Positions 34,518-42,730 of a DNA stretch of 64,000 bases are shown one piece after another. The notes beneath the pieces are model-generated. The model was not told where the DNA came from and searched no databases. It saw only the letters and a program-made list of their open reading frames with translations. Within the stretch, counting starts at the first letter, position 1. Each line of letters starts with the position of its first letter. A program made the position numbers and the translations under genes. The stretch is from Pseudacidovorax sp. RU35E (GTDB lineage Bacteria; Pseudomonadota; Gammaproteobacteria; Burkholderiales; Burkholderiaceae_C), in assembly GCF_900156165.1 (NCBI RefSeq), contig NZ_FTMY01000001.1, positions 372,001 through 436,000 on the forward strand. Reading direction: 5' to 3'.

Positions 34518-35939
34518 ATGAGTTCCCTGCCCATCCCGTCCTCTTGCGTGGCCGAGCCCGCGGTGTTGTCGACGTCGCTGCTGCGACGCTTCGACGTGCC
34601 GGGCCCGCGCTACACCTCCTACCCCACGGCCGACCGTTTCGTGGAGGCCTTCGGTCCTTCCGACTACGCCCAGGCCCTGGTCCAGCGGCGCGAGGCCGCC
34701 GGCGCGCGCGCCTTGCCGCTGTCGCTGTACGTGCACATCCCCTTCTGCGAGTCGCTGTGCTACTACTGCGCCTGCAACAAGATCGTCACGCGGCATCACG
34801 CCCGGGCGGCGGAGTACCTGCAGGACCTGCTGTGCGAGCTGCGCCTGCAGGTGGCCGAGCTGGGCCGCGGCGCGCCGGTGAGCCAGCTGCACCTGGGCGG
34901 GGGCACGCCCACCTTCTTCAGCGACGGGGAACTCGCGACGCTCATGACGGCGCTGCGCGAGTCCTTCGACTTCCTGCCCGGCGCCGAATGCTCCATCGAG
35001 GTCGACCCCCGCACGGTCGATCAGGGGCGCCTCGCGCATCTGGCCGCCCTGGGGTTCAACCGGCTGAGCTTCGGCATCCAGGACTTCGACGCGCAGGTGC
35101 AGAAGGCGGTGCACCGCATCCAGCCTGCGGGCGAGGTGTTCGCGCTCATGGCAGCCGCCCGCAGGCTGGGCTTCGTGTCGATCAATGCCGACCTGATCTA
35201 CGGGCTGCCGCGGCAGAACAGCAGCTCCTTCGAACGCACGCTGGCGCAGGTGGTGGATCTGCGGCCCGACCGCATCGCTCTGTACGCGTACGCGCACCTG
35301 CCGGAGCGCTTCAAACCGCAGCGCCGCATCCTGTCGCAGGAGCTGCCCGATGCACCCACCAAGATCGACATGCTGTCGCGCGCGATCGGCGTGTTCGGCG
35401 AGGCCGGCTACGTCTACATCGGCATGGACCACTTCGCGGTGCCGGAGGACGCCCTGGCCGTGGCCAAGCGCCAGGGCCGGCTGCACCGCAATTTCCAGGG
35501 CTACAGCACCCAGCCGGACTGCGACATCATCGGTCTGGGCGTCTCGGCCATCGGCCGCGTGGGGGCCAGCTACAGCCAGAATGCCAAGACACTCGAGGAC
35601 TACCGCGACCGGCTGCAGCAGGGGCACCTGCCCGTGGTGCGCGGTCTTGCCCTGGGGCGTGACGACGTGGTCCGCCGCGCGGTGATCATGGCCATCATGT
35701 GTCAGGGTCGCATCGACTTCGAGACCATGGGCGCGGCCAACCTGGTGGACTTCCGCCGCTACTTCGCGGCCGAGCTGGACGCGCTGCAGCCGCTGGCCGA
35801 GCAGGGCCTGGTGCGGCTCGACGAGCGCGAGCTCGAGGTCACGCCCGCCGGTTGGTACGTGGTGCGTGCCATCGCCATGGTGTTCGACCGCTATCTGCAG
35901 GCCGACCGGGCACGCAGCCGCTTCTCGCGGGTCATCTGA
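34518..35939 (+). CDS. hemN: Oxygen-independent coproporphyrinogen III dehydrogenase
   Basis: A 473-aa radical SAM enzyme making protoporphyrinogen IX in heme synthesis without oxygen. The cluster motif is C77-x3-C81-x2-C84 (FCESLCYYCAC), preceded by PRYTSYPTADRF and YVHIPFC, and followed by LGGGTPTF (SAM region). The C-terminal HemN domain includes CQGRIDFETM. Location next to fnr and behind an FNR box fits anaerobic or microaerobic control and heme supply for cbb3 oxidase. Confidence 0.97.
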   Translation: MSSLPIPSSCVAEPAVLSTSLLRRFDVPGPRYTSYPTADRFVEAFGPSDYAQALVQRREAAGARALPLSLYVHIPFCESLCYYCACNKIVTRHHARAAEYLQDLLCELRLQVAELGRGAPVSQLHLGGGTPTFFSDGELATLMTALRESFDFLPGAECSIEVDPRTVDQGRLAHLAALGFNRLSFGIQDFDAQVQKAVHRIQPAGEVFALMAAARRLGFVSINADLIYGLPRQNSSSFERTLAQVVDLRPDRIALYAYAHLPERFKPQRRILSQELPDAPTKIDMLSRAIGVFGEAGYVYIGMDHFAVPEDALAVAKRQGRLHRNFQGYSTQPDCDIIGLGVSAIGRVGASYSQNAKTLEDYRDRLQQGHLPVVRGLALGRDDVVRRAVIMAIMCQGRIDFETMGAANLVDFRRYFAAELDALQPLAEQGLVRLDERELEVTPAGWYVVRAIAMVFDRYLQADRARSRFSRVI

Positions 35940-35983
35940 GCCGTCCGCATGCGGCGACACGGCACGATGGCCTGGACCCGACC

Positions 35984-36739
35984 ATGACGGCCGTTGCAAG
36001 CCTGGCCGTGTCGGCCCTGCTGTTGGGTCTTGCCAGTGCGCCACATTGCGTGGCGATGTGTGGTCCCGCCTGCGGGGCGATCACAGGCGGGCCCGTGCAC
36101 CAGGGTCTTCCGGTCGTCTCTTTCTCCACTGCACCCCCTGGCCCAGCGCCGGTCGGCGTCCTGGACCGGTCATCGGCGCCCGGACGCGCCAGCGTGATCC
36201 TGCATGCGGGGCGGCTGCTGGGCTATGCCACCGCGGGGGCCGCCGTGGCCAGCGCCTTCGACGCGCTGGCCTGGTTGAGCAACAGCGTGGCGGCGCTGCG
36301 TCCGGTCTGGCTGCTCATGCACGCCGCAGTGCTGGCCTGGGGGCTGCTGATGGTCGCCAGTGGCCGTCAACCGGTGTGGTCGCTGCCCCCGGTCAGCAAG
36401 GTGGTCCAACGGTTGAGGCAGGCGCGGCGCTCGGGGCCCGGGCTGCTCCTTCTCGGCACCGGCTGGGCGTTGATGCCTTGCGGGATGCTGTACTCGGCGC
36501 TGCTCCTGGCCGCCCTGGCCGGCGATGCGCTGGGCGGCGCTGCGGTCATGGCCCTGTTCGCCGTGGGCGGCACGGCGGCGCTGGTGGCCGCGCCGTGTCT
36601 GTGGCGCCGGACGCGCGCACGCTTCGGCCGTTGGGGCGATGCAACGGCCACCCGCGTGGCCGGACTCCTGCTGACTGCAGTGGCGGGGCGGGCACTCTGG
36701 ATCGACCTGCAGGCCGAAGTGGCGCGCTGGTGTGCCTGA
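35984..36739 (+). CDS. TauE/SafE-like membrane protein of the cbb3 locus
   Basis: A 251-aa protein with about six helices. The N-terminus SALLLGLASAPHCVAMCGPA has the APHC-AMCG metal-binding-like pattern typical of the urease-accessory UreH-like/SafE group found beside cbb3 and copper genes, and a second half has GTGWALMPCGMLYSAL. Such proteins are suspected in copper or thiol transport for cytochrome oxidase assembly. The role here is inferred from position after hemN. Confidence 0.82.
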   Translation: MTAVASLAVSALLLGLASAPHCVAMCGPACGAITGGPVHQGLPVVSFSTAPPGPAPVGVLDRSSAPGRASVILHAGRLLGYATAGAAVASAFDALAWLSNSVAALRPVWLLMHAAVLAWGLLMVASGRQPVWSLPPVSKVVQRLRQARRSGPGLLLLGTGWALMPCGMLYSALLLAALAGDALGGAAVMALFAVGGTAALVAAPCLWRRTRARFGRWGDATATRVAGLLLTAVAGRALWIDLQAEVARWCA

Positions 36740-37106
36740 TTGGGTGGCTGGCGTTGCCGAAATCGCCAGCATCTTTGACCTTCTGTTTGCATTGCGTGGG
36801 CTTTTCCGCGCAATGCGCCGAACGAAGCGGCAGATCGCTTGGTCGCCGGTGTGTGTGCCCATAAAGTTCTAAGACCGCTGTCACCGTCTGCATCTCGGCG
36901 CGGGTCTGCGGCGCGCTCACCGATCAAGCCGCCGTCGCCTGCGCAGCACAGCAACTTCAAGGAGGGGCCTTCCAAAGGCCAAAGCGTTTGCTGGCAATGC
37001 GCGCCATGTCGTGTCGTCTGCCCACCTGCTGCGCCTGCAAGGCACGTCGGGTGGGCATCGCGCTGTCCGCCCGATGGGCGGACAGGCGCAGGTGAGGAGC
37101 GCGCAT
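36740..37106. other. Gene-free stretch before the barrel/subunit operon
   Basis: No convincing coding region. It contains an inverted repeat GCATTGCG (36789-36796) / CGCAATGC (36809-36816) with a 12-base loop and no U-run after it, which could be a 3'-end structure or operator. AT content is higher around 36740-36870 than in flanking genes, so the promoter of the downstream operon probably lies here, but I cannot fix -35/-10 boxes. Confidence 0.5.
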
Positions 37107-39332
37107 GTGGCCGGCGGCCCACTCACCCGTTGCGCACTGCTCATCGTTGCAGGAGCGGCCATGACCTGCATGGCCACGCATGCGCAGGAATTCGCGTCGG
37201 GCAGTCTGCGCGTTCAGCCCATGAGCCGCTTCGAAGCCGAGCAGGCGCGTCTGCGCAGCCAGCTCGAGCAGGCCCCGCCCACCTACATCGACCGCGTGAT
37301 GGACGACAGCGAGCTCGCGGCCGGCGACGCGGCGCCTTCCAACGGTGCGTCGCAGGCGCTCGGGCTGCGCACCTGGCTGGTCGAGTCGCGCGCCGGCTGG
37401 GGCCACGCGAACGACGGCGGTGGCGCCCTGCGCGCCTCAGAGGCGGGCGTCCGCACGGAGTACCGGCAGGAGCTGCCCGACTATGGCGACCTGCTGTTCC
37501 AGTACGACGGCCGCGCGTTCAGCGGCGATCCGCAGGCGGGCCTGTATGGCGCGGGCATGCTGGGGCAGGCGGGCAGGGCGCGCAGCGACCGTGTGAATCT
37601 CCGGGTGCTGGGCCTGCCGCTGACGCCCCAGCGTTTCGTCGACCTGACCGCGGGTGACTTCTATGCGGAGCGTACCGACGGCCTTCAGCGGCATGACCGC
37701 CTGGCCTTCGGCAGCACGCCGCTGCGGGGCGCATCGGTCCGCCTGTTCGATGCGGACGGCGAAGTGCGTGCGGGCGCCGGGGTGCGTGGCTGGCTGGTCG
37801 GCAGTCCGTATCCGGGCTTCGAGCGCAGCCAGGGGGCGCGTGCGTGGTTGGGCGCCACCCGGCGCATCGACGGCGATGCATTCGCGGCCGTGCAGGTCGA
37901 ACAGGCGACCGCCGTGCCCGCGTACTACACCGACGCGGCCACTGGCCTGGGCAGTGGCGCCAAGGACGTGCGCAGCGTCGCCGCCTCCATCGGCCGCGAC
38001 CCCTGGCCGCTGCGCGACGGTGAGCCGAGGCTGCGTGCGACGCTGGTCGCGAGCCAGGTGCAGTCCGGTACACCCGAAGTCGCACGCGGCTCGTCGGTCG
38101 GCCTCTTTGTCGAGGGCAGCCTGCGTCTGGGGGCCTACCGGCATTCGATGGGCCTGTACGCCGCGCGGCCCAATCTGCATTTCGGCGATGCGCCGCTGAT
38201 GACCGGCACGCAGGGCGGCCACTGGCGTGTTGACCACAGCACCTCGCGGATGAGCTGGGGTGCCGGCATCGACCTGGACCGGGCACCGATCGACCCGGCG
38301 CGCAGCGGCCCTGAGCGCACCCGCCGCGCGATCTCGGTCAACGGCCAGTACGTTCTGGGGCGCGAGACCACGCTGGGCGCAAGCGTCTATGGCACCGATA
38401 TCTCGCAGCAGGCGTCGCGCGACGCCGGCTCCGCCTGGCTGGAGGACCTTGCCAGCACGGCACCGACGTCCAGCAGCCAGCGCAGTCTTGCCGCGTCGGT
38501 GTACCTGCAGACGCGGGTGATGGGGTGGCCCCGCAGTCGCCTGGGCCTCACCGTGCAACGCAACCGTGCCATCGCCGCAGACAGTCAGACAGCGACGGGT
38601 CAGGAACTGGTGTGGGAACAGGACTGGCTCGATGCCCGCACGTCCTCCCGCGACGCAGAGCTCACCACGCTGCTGGGCTATGCGCGCGACGAGAGTGGCG
38701 GCATGTTGCGTCATTACCCGACCGCTGGCGTGCAGTTCCGCGGGCGGGTCTTCGGCAACGTGGACTGGCAGGGCAACCTGCGCTACAGCTCGCGCAGCGG
38801 CGGGCTTTCCACCAGCCGGGGCCTGTCCGGCTCGGTGTCGGTGGAGCAGTCCTGGCCGGCGGGCTGGCGCCTGGGCGCCACGCTCAGCCTGAATCAGGCG
38901 CGTGCCGCACTGGTCCAGACCTCCTTCGACGCCCCCCAGGTGTACCGCAGCGACGAGAAGGCGCTTCAGGTGTACCTGCGCTGGCAGGGGCGCACGGGCG
39001 AAGCCTTCACCCCGATCGGCGTCCGCACCGGCGCCGGAAGTGGCGACATCGAGGGTCGTGTGTTCTTCGATGCCAACCGCGACGGATTGCCGCAGACGGC
39101 CGAGGGACCGGCGGCCGGTGTCGAGGTGGTCCTCGACGGCCGCTTCCGCACCACCACCGACCGGGACGGCCGCTTCCAGTTCCGCAGCGTCACCACAGGC
39201 CGCCATCAGCTGAGCATCGCGGTCGAGAGCGTGCCGCTTCCCTGGGCAGACCGCGCCGGCGCCCTCGCAGTCGAGGTCCCGTTGCGTGGCATCGGGTCCG
39301 CGTCCATGCCGCTCGTGCAGGCCGTGCCGTGA
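37107..39332 (+). CDS. Putative outer-membrane beta-barrel (usher-like) protein with C-terminal SdrD-B-like domain
   Basis: About 741 aa. A signal peptide (CALLIVAGAAMTCMATHA) is followed by a short helical stretch, then about 550 residues of alternating beta-strands rich in Gly, Arg and Tyr (for example FVEGSLRLGAYRHSMGLYAA) as in outer-membrane barrels. The last ~110 residues form a SdrD-B/CarboxypepD-like module: GDIEGRVFFDANRDGLPQTA, then RTTTDRDGRFQFRSVTTGRH. I see no classical usher N-terminal domain and no clear plug. It heads an operon with a PapD-like chaperone and four secreted subunits, so an export pore is the best guess. GTG 37107 is chosen for its GAGGAG site; ATG 37074 is possible. 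Confidence 0.75.
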   Translation: MAGGPLTRCALLIVAGAAMTCMATHAQEFASGSLRVQPMSRFEAEQARLRSQLEQAPPTYIDRVMDDSELAAGDAAPSNGASQALGLRTWLVESRAGWGHANDGGGALRASEAGVRTEYRQELPDYGDLLFQYDGRAFSGDPQAGLYGAGMLGQAGRARSDRVNLRVLGLPLTPQRFVDLTAGDFYAERTDGLQRHDRLAFGSTPLRGASVRLFDADGEVRAGAGVRGWLVGSPYPGFERSQGARAWLGATRRIDGDAFAAVQVEQATAVPAYYTDAATGLGSGAKDVRSVAASIGRDPWPLRDGEPRLRATLVASQVQSGTPEVARGSSVGLFVEGSLRLGAYRHSMGLYAARPNLHFGDAPLMTGTQGGHWRVDHSTSRMSWGAGIDLDRAPIDPARSGPERTRRAISVNGQYVLGRETTLGASVYGTDISQQASRDAGSAWLEDLASTAPTSSSQRSLAASVYLQTRVMGWPRSRLGLTVQRNRAIAADSQTATGQELVWEQDWLDARTSSRDAELTTLLGYARDESGGMLRHYPTAGVQFRGRVFGNVDWQGNLRYSSRSGGLSTSRGLSGSVSVEQSWPAGWRLGATLSLNQARAALVQTSFDAPQVYRSDEKALQVYLRWQGRTGEAFTPIGVRTGAGSGDIEGRVFFDANRDGLPQTAEGPAAGVEVVLDGRFRTTTDRDGRFQFRSVTTGRHQLSIAVESVPLPWADRAGALAVEVPLRGIGSASMPLVQAVP

Positions 39333-39465
39333 TGTCGCCCGTGTCCCCGTCACTGCGCCAGCCGGCCGGCGTCCGGTCGACCGTCCGCGACCCACCGCGA
39401 TGTTGTCGATGCGCTGCCACCGCGACCGCTCCCGCCACCGCCCCCACACATTCAGAGAGGAAATC

Positions 39466-40086
39466 ATGACCACCCCCCTACAGACCGTTCTGCACCGCGC
39501 CGCCGCGTTGGCGCTCGGCATCGGCGCGCTCGCCAGCGGCTCGGCGCTGGCGGAATCCACCTATGGCTATGCCTCGTCGGGCACCGGCACCGTGACCGCC
39601 ACGGCGCGGGTCAACCTGTCGGTCACCATTCCCAAGCTGATCCTGCTGCGTGTCGGCAGCGCCAACACCGTGGTCGATACCCTGTCGTGGACCTCGACCT
39701 ACAGCATCCCGGCCACGCCCACGGTGCCGGTCGCCGGCAACAACACCGCGGTCAGCTGGGATGCCAACGCACCCACGGTCACCGCCGGCACGCAACCCAC
39801 TGCGTTGTCGGTCACGGCGTGGACCAATGCGGGCGCAGGCACGATCAACTGTTCCGTTGCCACCTGGAGCCCCGCCACCGGCGGACCGCTGAACAGCAAC
39901 TTCACCATCACCTCGACCGGGACCCTGCCGCACCCGGGTGCCAACCTCGGCGCCTGCGCCTCCACCAGTTTCCCGAGCAACTCGCTCGCTTCCAGCACCT
40001 GGGCCTATCAGCTGGGCGGCACCCCGTCCGCATGGACCGCCGGCGCCTACAGCACCGTGGTGACCTACACGGCGACGGGCGTGTGA
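39466..40086 (+). CDS. Secreted subunit-like protein A (pilin-like)
   Basis: 206 aa. The 29-residue signal peptide ends ALA, and the mature protein begins ESTYGYASSGTGTVTATARV. It is Thr/Ser/Gly/Ala-rich, all-beta in appearance, with two Cys (TINC and LGAC) that could form a disulfide. It carries the locus-wide motif KLILLRVGSA and ends AGAYSTVVTYTATGV, similar in style to the C-terminal strand of archaic (Csu-like) pilins. It is about 74 percent identical to the next gene product. Strong ribosome site (AGAGAGG). No family name is assigned. Confidence 0.8.
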   Translation: MTTPLQTVLHRAAALALGIGALASGSALAESTYGYASSGTGTVTATARVNLSVTIPKLILLRVGSANTVVDTLSWTSTYSIPATPTVPVAGNNTAVSWDANAPTVTAGTQPTALSVTAWTNAGAGTINCSVATWSPATGGPLNSNFTITSTGTLPHPGANLGACASTSFPSNSLASSTWAYQLGGTPSAWTAGAYSTVVTYTATGV

Positions 40087-40733
40087 TGACCGCAGTCCGC
40101 ACTGTTGCCTCTGGTGCGAGGCTGAGCCTGCCGGTCCGCCGGATCGTCGCGCTGGGTGTGCTGATGGCCCTGGCGGGTATCGGCAGCGTGAGCCGGGCCG
40201 AGTCCACCTACGGCTACGCGGCAACCGGCTCCGGCACGCTGACGGCGACCGGGCGGGTGAACCTGTCGCTCACCGTGCCGAAGCTGATCCTTCTGCGGGT
40301 GGGCGCCGCCAGCACGACCCAGACCAACCTGGCCTGGACGCCCACGTTCAGCATCCCCGCCGTCCCCACGCCGCCAGTGACGGGCAACAACACTGGCGTC
40401 AACTGGGATGCCTCGGCCCCTACCGTGAGCATCGGCACGCAGCCCGGAGCCGTCGCCGTCACCGCCTGGACCAATGCGGGCAGCGGCACGATCAACTGCG
40501 CGGTGGGTACCTGGTCGCCGGCCACGGGCGGACCGCCCAATGCCAGCTTCACCGTCACTGGAACCGGGACGCTGCCCCACCCGGGCGCCAACCTGGGCGC
40601 CTGCACCTCGACGGCGTTCACCAGCAATTCCCTCGCGAGCGGCACGTGGACCTACGCGCTGGGCGGAACGCCCACCAGCTGGAGCGCGGGTGCCTACAGC
40701 GCCGTGGTGACCTACACCGCCTCCGGCGTCTAG
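40086..40733 (+). CDS. Secreted subunit-like protein B, paralogue of A
   Basis: 215 aa. After a signal peptide (IVALGVLMALAGIGSVSRA) the mature part ESTYGYAATGSGTLTATGRV aligns without gaps to protein A over 177 residues, with 46 differences counted by eye. The two Cys, the LILLRVGAA motif and the C-terminal AGAYSAVVTYTASGV are kept. Its ATG shares one base with the A stop (TGATG), so the pair is translationally coupled. The likeness points to tandem duplication and perhaps major and minor subunits of one polymer. Confidence 0.8.
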   Translation: MTAVRTVASGARLSLPVRRIVALGVLMALAGIGSVSRAESTYGYAATGSGTLTATGRVNLSLTVPKLILLRVGAASTTQTNLAWTPTFSIPAVPTPPVTGNNTGVNWDASAPTVSIGTQPGAVAVTAWTNAGSGTINCAVGTWSPATGGPPNASFTVTGTGTLPHPGANLGACTSTAFTSNSLASGTWTYALGGTPTSWSAGAYSAVVTYTASGV

Positions 40734-40743
40734 AGCCTGGGCG

Positions 40744-41376
40744 ATGTTCAGCCAGTTCGGGGGCAGGTTGCGGGCGATGCGATGCGCCGCCTTGGGTGCG
40801 GCCGCGGCAGCGGTGCTGGGCGTCGCCGCCCCGGCCCATGCGGTGATCCTCACCACCTTCGTGTCGGTGACGCAGGGCATCACCTTGCGCGTGGGTTCGG
40901 CCGGCGGCACGGTGGACGAGGTCACTTTCGATGTCAGCAACGCGGATGTGGCGCCCAGCCCGGGGGTCGTGACGGGAGGTGGCGTGGGCGCGGTGTTGGT
41001 CACGGTCTCCGCGGACAAGACCGGCCTCTTCTCGCCCTCCACCGTCACGCTGACCGCCTCGTCTGCGGCGGGACTGCCCTGCATCACCGTGACCACCTGC
41101 GCGAGCACCGTCATCCCCTTCTCCAGCATCGGCTGGGTATCGAGCAACCTAGACACCGGCACCAACGCGGGCAACGACATCCAGACGGGCAGCTTCAACG
41201 GCTCCGCCAGCCAGCAGCTGGCGCAGTTCGGATTGCCGAACTTCATCCAGACCTTCCTGCAGGGGTCCAGCCGCACGCAGATGAGCAACACCCTTACGTT
41301 CAGCTACGCCAACAGCACGCTGTATCCGGCGGGCAGCTACCAGGGCCGCGTGACCTTCACCGCGGCGATGAACTGA
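40744..41376 (+). CDS. Secreted subunit-like protein C
   Basis: 210 aa. A signal peptide ends APAHA, followed by VILTTFVSVTQGITLRVGSA, which keeps the LRVGSA motif of A and B but is otherwise divergent. It has two Cys (GLPC and VTTC) and a C-terminus PAGSYQGRVTFTAAMN that parallels AGAYS-x-VVTYTA. It starts 10 bp after B. Probably a specialised subunit such as a tip or adaptor; this is inference. Confidence 0.75.
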   Translation: MFSQFGGRLRAMRCAALGAAAAAVLGVAAPAHAVILTTFVSVTQGITLRVGSAGGTVDEVTFDVSNADVAPSPGVVTGGGVGAVLVTVSADKTGLFSPSTVTLTASSAAGLPCITVTTCASTVIPFSSIGWVSSNLDTGTNAGNDIQTGSFNGSASQQLAQFGLPNFIQTFLQGSSRTQMSNTLTFSYANSTLYPAGSYQGRVTFTAAMN

Positions 41377-41381
41377 GGCCC

Positions 41382-41867
41382 GTGGCGAATCGCGCGATCC
41401 GGACGCTCTGGGCGCTGTCGCTGTGCGTGGCCGGCGTCATGCCCGCCTGGGCCGAGCGGCTGGACGATTCGGCATCGCCTCGTGCGCGGGTCCAGGCCAC
41501 GATCGAGGCCACGGGTGCGGCCGCCGGCTCGCCGTATGTTTTGGCCACGTTCAGGGGCGTCGAGTACAGGCTGGCCACCGGGGCCTATGTCGGACGCCGG
41601 GCGCGTATCTCGCTGGTCGTGCCGATGCTCATCGATGGTCTGCGGTCGCCTGCCGGCCTGCGGCTCGAATGGCGCGGCGCGGGCGCCTTCGCGTCCGGCG
41701 CGGCGGGGCCGGGCGAGCGCCGTGTCGTGTGGGTGGGCACGGTGCCCGCGCCCTGGATGGTCGAACGGCTGGATCTGCGGATGCAGCTCGACCTGCGCGA
41801 ATGGCGCGCGACAAGCCTGCGCGCGCTCAATGTCGAAACCTACTTCGAGATCGAGGTGATGCCATGA
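41382..41867 (+). CDS. Secreted protein of unknown function in the pilus-like operon
   Basis: 161 aa from a GTG at 41382. A signal peptide (TLWALSLCVAGVMPAWA) precedes a beta-rich domain with FRGVEYRLATGAYVGRRARI and a C-terminal EVMP whose stop overlaps the chaperone ATG. It has no LRVG motif and no Cys in the mature part. I do not recognise it. Coupling with both neighbours suggests it acts in the same assembly, for example as an accessory subunit. Confidence 0.7.
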   Translation: MANRAIRTLWALSLCVAGVMPAWAERLDDSASPRARVQATIEATGAAAGSPYVLATFRGVEYRLATGAYVGRRARISLVVPMLIDGLRSPAGLRLEWRGAGAFASGAAGPGERRVVWVGTVPAPWMVERLDLRMQLDLREWRATSLRALNVETYFEIEVMP

Positions 41868-42730
41868 CCAGGACACCGACCGCCACGGACGGGCGCTTTT
41901 CTGCGGGCTGCGGCGCGTCCGTGCTGTCGTTGCGCCGGCTGCTTTCCCTGGCGGCACTGGCACTGCTTGCCGGTGGCGCCGGCGCCGCGCCGTTCGAACT
42001 GGGCGTTGCGCCGTCGCGATTCGAGCTCGGCGCGAAAGCCGGCGGACGTGTGGGCCAGGTGCTCGACATCCAGAACATGGGCAATGCACCGGTCGAGCTC
42101 AGCGTACGCACGCTCGACTGGACGTACAACGCGCAGGGGCAGATCGGCTATCACGACGAACTGCTGCCCGGCAGTTGCCGGCCCTGGGTGCTGCTGGAGC
42201 GGCGCTCGCTCAAGCTCGGTCCGATGGAGAAGCGCACGCTGCGCTTCCAGGTCGATGTGCCGGAAGGCACGGCGCGCAGCGAATGCCGTTTCATGCTGGC
42301 CGTCGAAGGCGTCGAGCCGGCCTATCAGGCCCTCGTGCGCGAGAAGGGCATGGCGCTGCGTCTTCCGGTGAGCGGCCGGATCGCGGTGGCGGTGTACCTG
42401 GCGGTCGGGGGCGCCGCGCCGCGCCTTGTGCTGGAGGACGCCGGCGTGCGCGAGCATCAGGGCCGCCGCCAGCCGGTGGTGGTGGTGCGCAACGACGGCG
42501 ATGCCCATGGCCGGCTGGGCGGCGCGCTGGACGTGCGCTCGGCCGATGGGAAAACGCAGGAGTGGATCCCCGAGAGCACCCCCATCATGCCGGGGCAGAC
42601 GCGACTGCTTCCCCTCAGTCCCCGCGCGGACGATGGTGTCGTGCCGACGATGCTGCCGCTGCCCGTGAAGGCCTCGGGGCTCATCGACTGGGAGGAGGGC
42701 AGCTTCCGGGTGGAGGCGGAGTTCCGGTGA
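41864..42730 (+). CDS. PapD-like periplasmic pilus chaperone
   Basis: 288 aa. After a signal peptide (LLSLAALALLAGGAGA) come two Ig-like domains. The first starts FELGVAPSRFELGAKAGGRV and includes LDIQNMGNAPVELSVRTLDW; a strand with VYLAVGG and VVVVRNDGDAHGRLGGAL opens the second. This matches the layout of chaperones of chaperone-usher pili and their distant relatives. Two Cys (GSCRPW, SECRF) may pair. Its GTGA overlap couples it to subunit D. The nearest classical family is not clear. Confidence 0.78.
   Translation: MTRTPTATDGRFSAGCGASVLSLRRLLSLAALALLAGGAGAAPFELGVAPSRFELGAKAGGRVGQVLDIQNMGNAPVELSVRTLDWTYNAQGQIGYHDELLPGSCRPWVLLERRSLKLGPMEKRTLRFQVDVPEGTARSECRFMLAVEGVEPAYQALVREKGMALRLPVSGRIAVAVYLAVGGAAPRLVLEDAGVREHQGRRQPVVVVRNDGDAHGRLGGALDVRSADGKTQEWIPESTPIMPGQTRLLPLSPRADDGVVPTMLPLPVKASGLIDWEEGSFRVEAEFR

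Noticed and set aside
36789-36816. Inverted repeat GCATTGCG/CGCAATGC as terminator
   Set aside because: The loop is 12 bases and there is no U-run after it, so termination is unsupported; noted only within the gene-free stretch.
37011-37106. Earlier GTG (37011) or ATG (37074) start for the barrel protein
   Set aside because: They add a polar stretch before the signal peptide and lack a ribosome site, while GTG 37107 follows GAGGAG. ATG 37074 cannot be fully excluded.
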